Assembly (NCBI GenBank): GCA_019637095.1
Contig: JAHBWG010000084.1
Coordinates: 1 to 40,028 of the forward strand
Reading direction: 5' to 3'
Length of the DNA stretch: 40,028 bases
DNA from: Sandaracinaceae bacterium
GTDB taxonomy: Bacteria; Myxococcota_A; Polyangia; Polyangiales; Sandaracinaceae
In this document: positions 1-9,286 of the stretch, piece by piece
How positions within the stretch are numbered: position 1 is the stretch's first letter
Layout: every line of letters starts with the position of its first letter
Notes under the pieces: model-generated
What the model saw: the letters and a program-made list of their open reading frames with translations, nothing else
Told to the model about the DNA's origin: nothing
Database searches by the model: none
Made by a program: the position numbers and the translations under genes

Positions 1-132
1 GGCGGGCGGGGCGACGCGCGGGCGCACCGGCCGCTCGGTCGCGACGGGGGTGCTGGGAACCGGCGCGGGAGGCGGGGTGACGGTGATCGCGCCGGGCGAC
101 CGGGTGCCGAGGACGAACGGGGGACGAGCCAT
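1..132 (-). CDS. 5' end of a leftward gene, Pro-rich N-terminus
   Basis: An open frame runs from an ATG (complement of cat at 130-132) leftward off the window edge, giving 44 codons. The product begins MARPPFVLGTRSPG and is rich in Pro, Val and Thr, like a low-complexity linker or the N-terminus of a surface or signalling protein. I see no clear Shine-Dalgarno sequence before the ATG. The codon pattern is the usual GC-ending one, so it reads as coding, but the domain that would identify it lies outside the window. Function unknown. Confidence 0.45.
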   Translation of the reverse strand, partial: MARPPFVLGTRSPGAITVTPPPAPVPSTPVATERPVRPRVAPPA

Positions 133-436
133 GCAGTCGATCGTACGTGGTTCCGCGCGCGCCGACCACGCGGCCGCGCCGCGGTCGCGCGCTCACGTGA
201 GCACCGCGGGGTCGGCGTCCACGGCGTCGAGCGCGATGGCGGCGCCGAGCGAGGCGAGCGGTCGCGCTCGGGCCGCGGGAGCTCCCATTCGACGACGGCC
301 GCGCGGTCCGCGCGGTGTAGGCTCTCCCGTGCACGAGGGTGTGACGCACGAGCGCTCGGCTCGATGGCCGAGCTCATCCATGGGCGTCCAGCCTCGTGCC
401 GGTCAGGATCGAGCGCGGCGGATCGGAGGAGCGACG
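133..436. other. Intergenic region, no convincing gene
   Basis: These 304 bases separate the leftward gene at the window edge from a rightward small gene, so they should hold divergent promoters. I could not pick out a good -35/-10 pair. A leftward frame ending near 193 has a plausible-looking tail (ASLGAAIALDAV) but a poor, Arg/Pro-rich beginning, so I do not call it. Confidence 0.4.
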
Positions 437-658
437 ATGCAGAATCCCAAGGTGCTCGGGCGCGTAGGCTTGCTTCTGTCGTTGCTGGGCTGCGGCTCGT
501 ACGGGCTCCTCTACACCTTCGAGGAGGTGTCGCGGGAAGCGCTCGAGCTTGCGGCCGGCAGCGGGATCCTCTGCGCGCTCGGCCGCTCGACGCTGGCGAT
601 CACGGGCCTCGAGCACCTCGAGCTGCGCGTCCAAGCGCTCGAGCGCGCGAAGGAGTAG
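437..658 (+). CDS. Small hydrophobic protein, 73 aa
   Basis: The start is an ATG with a good Shine-Dalgarno sequence (ggagga, 425-430) six bases upstream, giving 73 residues. Residues 8-27 are hydrophobic (GRVGLLLSLLGCGSYGLLYT) and can form one membrane helix, followed by an amphipathic stretch and a short charged helix at the C-terminus. No family recognised. The downstream membrane-protein gene probably starts only five bases after this stop, with its ribosome-binding site inside the end of this gene, so the two are likely translated together and may act in the same membrane complex (inference). Confidence 0.6.
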   Translation: MQNPKVLGRVGLLLSLLGCGSYGLLYTFEEVSREALELAAGSGILCALGRSTLAITGLEHLELRVQALERAKE

Positions 659-663
659 CTCGG

Positions 664-1523
664 TTGCGCAGCGAGCGTGGGGCCCCGTGCGACGTCCACC
701 GAGCCGAAGGGCGGCGGTTGGCTCCCCGACGCGACGACGCGCTCGCTCGGCTCCCGACGCGGCGGGTCTGGCAGATCATGACCGCCGGCGCCGTCGTGGT
801 CCTCGGGTGCGCGGTCTGGACCGACGTCGTCGATCCGGTCCGCTGGACCTTCGCCGGCGGCAAGGGGCTCTGGGAGCCGGCGCCCGAAGACCTCGACCTC
901 TGGGACGGCGAGGAGCCGGAAGACGGGTGGGAGTCGCTCGAGTCGCTGCTTCGCGCCGAGGACGTCGACGAGGATCTCGACGAGGGACGGCTCGAAGACG
1001 ACGAGGGGTGGCGCGACGACGACGACGACGACGGCGGCGAGCTCGCGGACCGGGACGAGGCGTCCGATGCGCGCGAGGGTCGCGCGATCACGATCGGCGG
1101 ACGCGACCTCGGCGCCGAGCCGAGCTCGCGGCGTGAGATGGACCGGGCCGCCATCGAGGCGTTGATCCGGCGCGGGCTCGAGGAGCAGCGCTCGCGCGAC
1201 GAGCCGGAGCTGGCGGCGCACGACATCGACCCGCTCGAGGCCGACGATCCAGAGCTCGATCTGGACGCGCTGTTCGACACGCCGAGCCCGCCGCCGCCCC
1301 TCCTCGTCATGGAGCGCTCGCCGAGCAACCGGATCTGCACGTTCGTGATGTACGGGGTCCTCGCGCTGCTCGGCGCGGCGCTCCTGTTCCTCGCGCGAAG
1401 GCACCGCGATCTGCGGCTCGGCTTCGCCGGCGGCGTCCTCGCGCTCATGGCCGCGGCCTCCGTTCTCGTGGAGCTCGAGCTCTCGCTCGTGGTGTCGACC
1501 GTCGCAGGCTTCGTCGTGCGGAC
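664..1523 (+). CDS. Acidic membrane protein, N-terminal part before a frame break
   Basis: Start chosen at TTG 664, eight bases after an aaggag at 650-655. The alternative is ATG 778, with a weaker upstream context. The product has a hydrophobic segment near residues 40-52 (TAGAVVVLGCAVW), then a very acidic region of about 150 residues with a six-Asp run encoded by six GAC codons at 1015-1032, then two membrane helices (YGVLALLGAALLFLA and AGGVLALMAAASVLVEL). After about 1520 this frame turns into Arg/Ser-rich nonsense that stays open to 2223, while the next frame continues as a sensible polytopic membrane protein. A single missing base near 1500-1560 would join the two. I therefore treat 664-2453 as one gene with a frameshift, either real or a sequencing error. 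No family recognised. Confidence 0.5.
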
Positions 1524-2453
1524 GTGGCCGGTCGCGACGTGTTCGTCGCGCTCGCGACCGGGAGCCGAGCGGTCACGCGGCTCGCGGTCGCGGCGGTGTT
1601 CGCGCTCGAGCTCGTCCACGTCGGGGTGTCGCACCAGCTCACCGAGGCGGTCGACCGCGCGCGCTGGGACGCGATCGAGCCGATCATCGGCCTCGTGCCG
1701 GTGCTGGGCCTCGCGCTCCTCGCGGGCCTCTTCGCGACCCATGCGTGGCGCAGCGGCGCTCCGCTCGCCGCGGCCGCTCCCTCGATGGGCCCCTACCGCG
1801 AGCCGGCCCTCGCCGACGAGCGCGGGGTCGACGAGGCGGACGCGCGGGCGCTCCTCTTCTGTGGCGCGGCGTGGCTCGGCGGCCAGCTCGTCATCGTCGT
1901 GCTCGGGTGGCTCCGCTGGCTCTCGTACTCGAGCGCGGGAGACCTCGTGCTCCTGGCGGATCTCGCGCTCGCGGGGATCGTGGCGCTCGCGTGGGCCCGG
2001 ACCCCGAGCCCCGCGCCGCGGCGCAGCCTGCGAGCGGGATCCCTCGCGCTGTTCGGGCTGGCCTGCACCACCTTCGTCGAGCGCGTCCTCGATTCCCTCG
2101 AGCGCGTCGAGGTCGAGCCCGGGTCGTCCACGGCGGCGCTCGCCGTCCAGGTCGCCGCCGCAGCGCTGGCGGCCCTCGCGGTCGGCGCGCTCGCGCGCGC
2201 GCTCGACCGCCGCGACCTGGTGACGCCGCGCGCCGTCTACGCCGCGGTGCTGATCGGCTCGGGCGCCGGCGCGCTCCGCGCGCTCCTCGGCTCGCTCGTC
2301 CTCGCGCCCTCCCTTCAGATCGGCCTCTGCCTCGGCGCCGCGGCCCTCGGCGCGGCCGGGCTCCTGCTGCGCCGTCTTCGCGCCGAGCCCACGCGGGCCG
2401 AGCCGAGCCCGCGCCGCCGTCCCGCGCGCCGCGCCTCCGAAGAAGAGGAGTGA
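1524..2453 (+). CDS. Polytopic membrane protein, C-terminal part after the frame break
   Basis: In this frame a GTG at 1524 opens a 309-residue reading frame with about seven hydrophobic segments, for example IIGLVPVLGLALLAGLFAT, LVIVVLGWLRWL and GLCLGAAALGAAGLLLRRL, and a charged Arg/Glu-rich tail. It could be a separate overlapping gene. However, the upstream frame has no stop codon nearby and its hydrophobic pattern runs straight into this one, so one broken gene is more likely. No conserved domain or motif recognised; probably an inner-membrane protein of unknown role. Confidence 0.55.
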   Translation: MAGRDVFVALATGSRAVTRLAVAAVFALELVHVGVSHQLTEAVDRARWDAIEPIIGLVPVLGLALLAGLFATHAWRSGAPLAAAAPSMGPYREPALADERGVDEADARALLFCGAAWLGGQLVIVVLGWLRWLSYSSAGDLVLLADLALAGIVALAWARTPSPAPRRSLRAGSLALFGLACTTFVERVLDSLERVEVEPGSSTAALAVQVAAAALAALAVGALARALDRRDLVTPRAVYAAVLIGSGAGALRALLGSLVLAPSLQIGLCLGAAALGAAGLLLRRLRAEPTRAEPSPRRRPARRASEEEE

Positions 2454-2546
2454 CCGCCCGAGCGCCGACTCCTGACGGACCTCGCGGCTCGGACCACCCA
2501 GCGGATAGCCCGCAACTCCTCTTGCGAGATACCATCGCGTCGCCGC

Positions 2547-3059
2547 TCAGCGGGTGAGCTCGCGGATGACGTCGTCGAGGTGCTCCCGCAGATCGGCCAG
2601 CCCCTTCCGAACCGAGGGGTGGATCTCTACGAGCCGCTCCGCCTGCGCGCGGACGCGAGCCGGGTCCAGCTCGAGGACGTACGCGTTGCGGAAGAAGTGG
2701 CGAAAGCGGCGCAGCTCGTGGAGCTCGGGGAGGATCGACGCCGCGACGACCGCGGGCCGGAGCGAGGGGACCTCGACCCGCATCTGCGCCAGGAGCTCCG
2801 CGTGCCAGCCGGGCCCCGCCGGCACGTGGTCGTCCACGACCCGCGCGATCCGCTCGAGCGCCGTCTCGAGGGCGGTGTAGTAGCCGTGGACGTTCGTCGC
2901 CACGAGCACGAGCTCGGCGCGCGGCAGGCCTCGCTCGGCCTCCCAGCGCTCGAGGAGCTCCGCCGTCTCCTCCCGGCGCGCGTCGAGCGCCTCGCGTTCG
3001 ACGTCGAGCTCGAGGGCGAGCCGCGCGAGGCGCGAGAGGGTCGCCGGCTCACCCACCAC
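2547..3059 (-). CDS. hepT: HepT-like HEPN ribonuclease toxin
   Basis: An all-helical protein of 170 residues whose C-terminal third carries the HepT-family region LHELRRFRHFFRNAY (residues 113-127). HEPN toxins of this type cleave RNA, and in characterised HEPN/MNT pairs the nucleotidyltransferase partner AMPylates a Tyr in the RX4HXY motif to silence them. Here the motif reads R120-x4-N125-A-Y127, so the Tyr is kept but the His is Asn. The start is a GTG overlapping the stop of the upstream mntA-like gene by 11 nt, so the two are translationally coupled in the usual antitoxin-then-toxin order. The family call is good. Whether the toxin is active is open, because some HepT-like subfamilies may naturally have Asn here. 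Confidence 0.75.
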   Translation of the reverse strand: MVGEPATLSRLARLALELDVEREALDARREETAELLERWEAERGLPRAELVLVATNVHGYYTALETALERIARVVDDHVPAGPGWHAELLAQMRVEVPSLRPAVVAASILPELHELRRFRHFFRNAYVLELDPARVRAQAERLVEIHPSVRKGLADLREHLDDVIRELTR

Positions 3060-3405
3060 CGAGCCGAATCCCCTCGCGCGTCACGCGCTCCTGGAACGCC
3101 GCCGGGAGCTCCTCGAGCCGGAGCACCTCGACGGCCGCGCCCTCGATGACCCCGAGCGAGCGCTCGAGCGCTGCGGCTTCGGCCTCGGACAGTCCCTCGG
3201 CCACGACGTCGATGTCGCTACGCGTTCCGAACCCGCCCCACGCCAGCGAGCCGATGAGCCACGCGGCCCCGCGGCCCGGGAGGCACGCCGCGAGTCGCCG
3301 ATCGAGCTCCTCCCGCGCGGCACGCGCGCGGCGCTCGCGCGCCTCCCGCGCACGGGACTCGCGCAGGCGCAGCGTGTGGGCGGCCCGTTGCGCGTCTGCG
3401 GCCAT
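3049..3405 (-). CDS. mntA: MntA-like nucleotidyltransferase antitoxin
   Basis: A 118-residue protein with an N-terminal Arg/Glu-rich helix and a minimal nucleotidyltransferase fold. The signature is exact: WLIGSLAWGGFGTRSDIDVV contains GS, ten residues, then D-x-D (GSX10DXD), which binds metal and nucleotide. In known HEPN/MNT modules this enzyme transfers AMP to HepT and neutralises it. Start chosen at the ATG at 3405, because upstream codons are Arg-rich and not protein-like. It lies directly upstream of the hepT-like gene and overlaps it. Chromosomal role is probably phage defence or plasmid/locus stabilisation (inference). Confidence 0.8.
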   Translation of the reverse strand: MAADAQRAAHTLRLRESRAREARERRARAAREELDRRLAACLPGRGAAWLIGSLAWGGFGTRSDIDVVAEGLSEAEAAALERSLGVIEGAAVEVLRLEELPAAFQERVTREGIRLGGG

Positions 3406-3958
3406 CGTGCCCAGTCTGCCATGACGCCGGTCGCGCACCAACGCGCCGGATGTGGGGCTGCGGCGCCGGACGCACAGACGAACGAGCCGAGATGGACGCG
3501 CGCGTCGAGCGTGCGCTGCTCGCCGCCGAGCATCGTCCTCACCCGCTCCGACGCAGCGCGCGCTCGTCCTCGCGCTCCAACGAGGCGCGCGGTTCGCGCG
3601 GCGTCCCTCAGGGGTCTCCCAGATCACCTGCTCTCGGACTTGACGGCGGGCCACCGTCCGCGCCGCGAAGGCGAGCGTCGAGAGCGTGGCGAAGCGCCGC
3701 AGGAGCGCGCCCGCGCTGGCGTCGAGGCCGGCCGCGGCTCGACCGTGAGCGCGCCCGCGGCGCCGACGAAAGCGCCCGGCGACACGATGCGGTAGAACGG
3801 GGAGGCGAGGAGCGGACCCACGGCGCCCCAGTGTACGCCGCGACGACGGCGGCGCATTCCGTCGGGCCGGTGGTTCGCGTCTCGCCGGAGGGAACGATCG
3901 CCGGCAGAGGACGAGGGCAAGAGTCGGAAGACAGTGCTCCCGCTACCCGGGGGCGGGC
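3406..3958. other. Intergenic region with a possible small ORF (3624-3857, minus)
   Basis: About 550 bases between the mntA-like gene and the end of the kinase-cyclase gene. On the minus strand an ATG at 3857 opens a 77-codon frame with a hydrophobic core (GAVGPLLASPFYRIVSPGAF) that becomes Arg/Ser-rich after residue 42. A neighbouring frame then looks more protein-like (RRFATLSTLAFAARTVARRQ), so this may be a decayed or frameshifted small gene. I see no other gene, repeat or clear promoter. Confidence 0.3.
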
Positions 3959-6900
3959 TCACTTCGTGAGGAGGCGCTCGACGCCGGTCCAGCCCTCGGG
4001 CGGCGGCTCGGCTTGGTAGCGCGTGCAGCGGTTGGCGAGGATCATCGGCAGGCGGTCGCGGGGGGAGAGCGCGAGGCACTCGCCGCAGAGCTCGAGCGCG
4101 CTCTCGAAGTCGCGGGCGAAGTAGTCGTCGAGGGCCTGCTCCCAGAGCGTGCGCGTGCGCTCCTTGAGCTCGCGCATCGGGCCGGTCTCGGCGTCGAGGA
4201 TCTCGTAGAGGGTGACCGGCGTCTCGGCGCCCTTGACGATGACGCGGTCGATGCGGCGCGCGACGAAGGCGCTCGGGTCCTCGAGCGCGGTCCAGGTGGC
4301 CTCGCCGACGATCGCGGCGGCCCCGTACTGGCGCGTGAGCTGCTCGAGGCGCGAGGCGAGGTTGACCGCGTCGCCGACGACGCCGCACTTGATGCGGTCC
4401 TTGCCGCCGACGATGCCGAGCAGGAGCGGCCCGGTGTTCACGCCCACGCCCATCTGGAGCGCCGGCCGGTCGGTCCCGACGCCGCGCGCGTTGAAGCGCG
4501 CGAGCGCGCGCTGCATGGCGACCGCCGCGTGGACCGCGCGGTCCGCCGGGCCGTCGAAGAGCGCCATGATCTCGTCGCCGTTGAACGAGTCGATGAAGCC
4601 GCCGTGCGCGACGATCGGCTCCTCCATCGCGGCGAAGTAGTCGTTGAGGATCTCGACGATGGCGCGCGCGCCGAGCCGCTCGACGAGGTGCGTGAAGCGG
4701 CGCAGGTCGGAGAAGAGGACCGTCATGGTCTTCTCGACGTGCTGGCCGAGCGCGACCTCGGCGAGGTCGCCCTTGCCGAGGCTGACGAGGAACTCGTGCG
4801 GGACGAAGCGCGACTGCTGCCGCGTGAGCTGGCGCTGCGCCTCGTAGAGCTTCGCGTTCTCGAGCGAGACGGCGGCCTGCGAGATGAGGAGCTGCATGAG
4901 GCCGGCGCCGCGCTCGGTGAAGACGCCGGGGAGGTTGGCGTGCTCGAGATAGAGCACCGCGGAGGTGGCGCCGCGGTGCGCGAGCGGCAGGCAGTGGACC
5001 GAGCGCGTGTGCTTGGCGACGACGTACGGGTCGGTCGCGAAGAGGCCGCCGCGCTCGGTCGCGTCGGCGACGAGCGTGGGCCGGCCGGTGCGCAATACGT
5101 AGCGGAGGATCCCGACGGGATCCTCGGCCGGGTCGCAGTCGTCGAGCGGCCGCGCGACGCGCTCGGGCTCGCCGGTCGCGTAGCCCTCGAGCGTGATCTC
5201 CCAGCGGCCCGCGTGCTCGATCAGGAGGAGCGCGCGCTCGGCGCCCGCCGCCTCGACCGCGGTGCGGAAGAGCGCGCGCAAGAGCTCGTCGAGCTCGATG
5301 CTCGCCGACAGGCTCTGCGCCGCGCGGACCATCGCGGCGGCGTCGAGGTCGAGGCCGACGACGCTGCCGAGCGTCACGTCGATCCCCGCCCGCGGGCCGC
5401 GCGCGCGCCCGAGCACGTGCGGCAGCTCGGCCTCGAGCGCGGCGGTCTTCGCCGCGGCGCCCCAGCGCTGGTACGCGAAGCGCGCGTCCTCGAGGAAGGC
5501 GCGGCCGATCGACGCGTCGGCGCCGCCGCGGCCGAGGTGGAAGCGGCCGGTGAGCTCGGCGATCAGCGCCTCGTCGTTGACGAAGTCGGTCTCGCGGGCC
5601 GCGTCGAGCGCCTCGCGGTACAGGCGCTCGGCGTCCTTCGGCGCGCCGGTGACGCGCGCGCGCTCCGCCCGCACGAGCAGGAGCCGGTGCCGGAAGTTCG
5701 CTGGCCCCGCCGCGCTCCACGCCTCGAGCTGCGCGAGGCTCGCGTCCATCCGCGCGATCGTGGCCGCGCGCAGCGCCTCGTCCGCGGCGGCGCGCTCGTA
5801 GCACCGCGCCGCGGCGAGCGGGGCGTAGGTGTGGAAGGTCGTGAGGTGGTGCGTCGAGGCGGCGCCCGCCTGGTACGGCGCGGCCTGCTCGGCGACGCGC
5901 CACGCCTCGTCCGCGTCGCCGAAGTGGTAGCGCGCGACGAGCATGTCGGTGAGCACGACGAAGGCGAGGCTCGCGCTCCCGGCGCGCTCCGCGGCGGCGA
6001 GCGCCTCCGCCTCGTCGTAGCCGTCGAAGCTCAGCGAGGCGGGCGTCTCGGTGTGGCCGAGGAACGCGCGCACGAGCTGCTCGAGCGGGCGGTGGAGCGC
6101 GAGCGCGGTGTTCTGCTGGTAGCTGCGCATGAAGCCGCCGAGCTCGGTCGCGGTGCGCTCGATCTCGGCGAGCGGGAAGCCGGCCACGAACGCGTTGGTG
6201 GCCCAGGCCTGGCCGGCGATCGCCGCGAACTCGAGGTCGCCGCTCGCGCGCCCGACGCGGTAGGTGTCGAGCAGGTCGTCGAGCGCGCGCTGGAGCGGGA
6301 CGGTGAAGACGCAGACGTTGTTGTGCACGACCAGGCGCGTGCGCGCCTCGAGGTGGCGGTCCTCCCAGCGATCGAGCAGCCGATGCGCGAGCCGGCCGAT
6401 CTCGTGCGCCTGCGGGAGCATCCCGATCGCGTTCAGCACGATGCCGTACACGGCGAGGCCGAAGGGCGTGCCGACGGACGGCCCCTCCTCGACGGAGGTC
6501 GCGACGAGCTCGCACGCGATGATCGGCAAGAGCGCGGGCAGGGCGTAGTACGCGGGCGAGCTGACCTCGACGAGGAGCGTCGTCGCGGCGAGGACCCGCG
6601 GGTCCTCTGCGTCGGGGAGCGCCTCGATGCGCGCGGCGCCGGCCTCGCCGAGCGCGGTCATCGCGCGCCCCACGGCGGCCCCGACCTCCGCGTCGCCCGG
6701 GTGCTCGGGGAGCGCGACGCCGAGCTCGGCGAGCGCCGCGCGCGCGACCGCGATGGCGCCGTGCAAGTCCTGTTGCGCGATCCGCGCGGCGATGTCGACG
6801 CGCCAGGCGCCCACGCGATCGAGGGTCGTGGCGGCGTGCGCGTGCACCTCCTCGAGGCGCCGGTTCGAGAGCGCGAAGTCGGCGACGAGGTAGGCGCACT

Positions 6901-9283
6901 CTGCGGCGCCGAGGGTGAGGTCGAGGGTCAGCGCGTAGTCGCGCGCCCAGGCGTCGGCCGGCAGGGCGGCGAGCCCGGCCTCGAAGAACACGGAGGCGGC
7001 GCCGAACGCGGCCGCGCGCCGCGCGCGGCGGCCGGCGTCGAGGTTCGAGACCGCGAGCGCGTAGAGCGCCGGCCCGTCGAGGAGCTCGCGCGCCTGGTTG
7101 AGGTGGCCGACCGCCTCGAAGGCGCGCTCGCCGCCCTGCGCGAGGAGGCGCTCGCCGAGGGCGCGGTGGGCGCGGCGCGCCTCGCCCGCGTCGAGGATCC
7201 CGTACGCGGCGCCGAGGATGCGGTCGTGCTCGAAGGCGTAGCGGAAGGCCTCGTCCGGCGTGGCCTCGATCGCGTCGGTCGCCTCGAGCCGCCAGCCCTT
7301 GCCGCGCGGCGCGACCAGGCCCGCCCCGACCGCGGGCGCGAGGTCGCGCTGGAGGCCGGCCGGCGTGAGCCCGAGCAGCGGCGCGACGTCCCGCAGGTCG
7401 AACTCGCCGCCCACGCAGGCCGCGTGCGAGAGCGCGGCGCGCGTCGGCCCGGGCAGCTCCTCGAGCCGCTCGACGAGGAACGCGACGAGGTTCTCGGTGT
7501 GCTCGAGCTCCTCGAGCGCGGCGAGATCCCAGGTCCAGCGCCGGGCGTCCGCGTCCCAGCGCACCGCCTCGCGATCGACGAGCTCGGCGAGGAAGCGCTG
7601 GAGGAAGAACGGGTTGCCCCCGGTCTTGTGGATGCAGCGCTCGGCGAAGGCGTCGAGCTCCGCGTCGTCGCGCGCGAACGCGTCGGCCAGGAGCTGGCGC
7701 AGCGCCGCCTCGCGCGGCGGGCCGAGCTCGAGCACCGGCACCGCGACGCCGGCGTGCTCGAGGCGCCGGCGTGTGATCGTGAGCGGGTGCGCGTCGTCCA
7801 CCTCGTTGCTGCGGTAGGCGCCGACGAGGAGCAGGTGGCGCGTCGCCTCGTCGCACGCGAGGCCCTCGAGCAGGCGCAGCGTCGGCAGGTCCGCCCACTG
7901 CACGTCGTCGAGGAAGAGCACGACCGGGTGCTCGGCCGTCGCGATCGCCGCGACGAGGGCGCGGAACGTGAGCTGGAAGCGGTTCTCGGCCTCGCCCGCG
8001 GGCAGCTCCGGCGAAGGGGGCGAGCCGCCGAGCAGGAGCTCGAGCTCCGGCAAGAGCTCCGCGAGCACGCCGGCGTTGTGGCCGACCGCCTCCGCGAGCC
8101 GCCTGCGCCAGCGCGCGATCTCGGCCTCGTCGCTCGTCAAGACGGATTGCAGGAGTCGACCGACGGCGTTCCCGAGCGGCTCGTACGTGATGCCGAGGCG
8201 CAGCGGATCGAACTTGCCCGCGAGGAACGCGCCGCGCCGCGCGGTCACCGGCTCGAGCAGCTCCTGGACGAGCGAGGTCTTGCCGATGCCCGAGTAGCCG
8301 CCGACCAGCACGAGCTCGCGCGCGCCGCCGGCGACGCGCTCGAACGCCTGCGCGAGCGCCGCGACCTCGGCCTCGCGCCCGTAGAGGCGCTCGGGGGCCT
8401 CGAGGCGCGCCGGGCGATCCGCGGCGCCGAGCGGGAAGGGCTCGATCCGCCCGCTGGCGCGGAAGCGCGCGAGGCACTCCTCGAGGTCCACCGCGAGCCC
8501 CTCGGCGGTCTGGTAGCGGTTCTCCGCCGACTTCGCGAGCAGCCGGGTCACGAGGGTCGACAGGACCTCGGGGAGGCTGTCGTCGTGCGCGTTCATCGGC
8601 AGCGGCTTGCGCGCGAGGTGCGCGTGCACGAGCTCGAGCGCGTCGTGCGACGAGAAGGGCCGCCGGCCGGTGAACAGCTCGTAGAGCGTGACCCCGAGCG
8701 AGTAGAGATCGCTGCGGCGGTCGACGCGCCGGCTGGTGCGTCCGGTCTGCTCGGGCGCGATGTAGTGGAGCGTCCCCTCGAGCCGGTGCACGTCGTCGAG
8801 GATGGGGCGCTCGCGCTCGAGCTCGGTGGCGATGCCGAAGTCGATCAGCCGCACCTCCCCCGTCGCGCGGGACAGCACGATGTTCGTGGGGTTGACGTCC
8901 TTGTGGATGACGCCGCGCTCGTGCACCGCGGCGACCGCGCGCGCGATCGCGCAGGCGAGCTCGAGCTTGCGGCCGAACGCGGGCGGGTCCTGGGCGAGCA
9001 CGCGATCGAGCGCGACTGCGTCGGCGTCCTCCATCACGAGGACGGGCACGCCGTCCCGCTCGACCGACCCGAGCATCTGCACCGTGCGAGGGCCGCTCGC
9101 GCGCCGCGCGAGGCGCAGCTCGCGCACGAGCGCCGCGATCGTCGCCTGCGACGGATGCGGGTGGTTCGTGGTCTTGAGGACGACGCGCCGGCCGTCCTCG
9201 TCGCGGATCGCGCGCAGCACGAGCGAGGTCGCGCCGCGGTGCAGCTCTTCGAGACCCGAGAAGCCGGTGACCGCGACGCTCAT
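3959..9283 (-). CDS. Ser/Thr kinase-AAA ATPase-GAF-class III nucleotide cyclase, 1774 aa
   Basis: A single large signalling protein. Residues 5-270: protein kinase with K37, catalytic HKD (D129), N134, DFG (148-150) and APE (176-178). Residues 300-600: ATPase with Walker A GGYSGIGKTS (328-337) and Walker B-like VVLFLDDVQWAD, as in AAA/LuxR-type regulators. A long helical, TPR-like middle follows. GAF domain about 1318-1480. Class III cyclase about 1518-1700, with metal Asp in LFSDLRRF (D1526) and NGDEIMALF (D1570), and GDAVNLASR (1637-1645). The plan matches the kinase/ATPase/GAF proteins that often end in a histidine kinase; here a cyclase takes that place. No signal peptide or membrane helix, so cytoplasmic. 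The usual substrate Lys three residues before GD is Ser and the Asp of DxxG is Gly, so ATP or GTP use is unsettled. It begins 3 nt after the last lipoxygenase gene. Confidence 0.9.
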   Translation of the reverse strand: MSVAVTGFSGLEELHRGATSLVLRAIRDEDGRRVVLKTTNHPHPSQATIAALVRELRLARRASGPRTVQMLGSVERDGVPVLVMEDADAVALDRVLAQDPPAFGRKLELACAIARAVAAVHERGVIHKDVNPTNIVLSRATGEVRLIDFGIATELERERPILDDVHRLEGTLHYIAPEQTGRTSRRVDRRSDLYSLGVTLYELFTGRRPFSSHDALELVHAHLARKPLPMNAHDDSLPEVLSTLVTRLLAKSAENRYQTAEGLAVDLEECLARFRASGRIEPFPLGAADRPARLEAPERLYGREAEVAALAQAFERVAGGARELVLVGGYSGIGKTSLVQELLEPVTARRGAFLAGKFDPLRLGITYEPLGNAVGRLLQSVLTSDEAEIARWRRRLAEAVGHNAGVLAELLPELELLLGGSPPSPELPAGEAENRFQLTFRALVAAIATAEHPVVLFLDDVQWADLPTLRLLEGLACDEATRHLLLVGAYRSNEVDDAHPLTITRRRLEHAGVAVPVLELGPPREAALRQLLADAFARDDAELDAFAERCIHKTGGNPFFLQRFLAELVDREAVRWDADARRWTWDLAALEELEHTENLVAFLVERLEELPGPTRAALSHAACVGGEFDLRDVAPLLGLTPAGLQRDLAPAVGAGLVAPRGKGWRLEATDAIEATPDEAFRYAFEHDRILGAAYGILDAGEARRAHRALGERLLAQGGERAFEAVGHLNQARELLDGPALYALAVSNLDAGRRARRAAAFGAASVFFEAGLAALPADAWARDYALTLDLTLGAAECAYLVADFALSNRRLEEVHAHAATTLDRVGAWRVDIAARIAQQDLHGAIAVARAALAELGVALPEHPGDAEVGAAVGRAMTALGEAGAARIEALPDAEDPRVLAATTLLVEVSSPAYYALPALLPIIACELVATSVEEGPSVGTPFGLAVYGIVLNAIGMLPQAHEIGRLAHRLLDRWEDRHLEARTRLVVHNNVCVFTVPLQRALDDLLDTYRVGRASGDLEFAAIAGQAWATNAFVAGFPLAEIERTATELGGFMRSYQQNTALALHRPLEQLVRAFLGHTETPASLSFDGYDEAEALAAAERAGSASLAFVVLTDMLVARYHFGDADEAWRVAEQAAPYQAGAASTHHLTTFHTYAPLAAARCYERAAADEALRAATIARMDASLAQLEAWSAAGPANFRHRLLLVRAERARVTGAPKDAERLYREALDAARETDFVNDEALIAELTGRFHLGRGGADASIGRAFLEDARFAYQRWGAAAKTAALEAELPHVLGRARGPRAGIDVTLGSVVGLDLDAAAMVRAAQSLSASIELDELLRALFRTAVEAAGAERALLLIEHAGRWEITLEGYATGEPERVARPLDDCDPAEDPVGILRYVLRTGRPTLVADATERGGLFATDPYVVAKHTRSVHCLPLAHRGATSAVLYLEHANLPGVFTERGAGLMQLLISQAAVSLENAKLYEAQRQLTRQQSRFVPHEFLVSLGKGDLAEVALGQHVEKTMTVLFSDLRRFTHLVERLGARAIVEILNDYFAAMEEPIVAHGGFIDSFNGDEIMALFDGPADRAVHAAVAMQRALARFNARGVGTDRPALQMGVGVNTGPLLLGIVGGKDRIKCGVVGDAVNLASRLEQLTRQYGAAAIVGEATWTALEDPSAFVARRIDRVIVKGAETPVTLYEILDAETGPMRELKERTRTLWEQALDDYFARDFESALELCGECLALSPRDRLPMILANRCTRYQAEPPPEGWTGVERLLTK

Positions 9284-9286
9284 CGC

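Noticed and set aside
193-381. A leftward 62-codon frame near the left edge
   Set aside because: Only the last 30 residues look like protein and there is no good start; may be chance or a relic.
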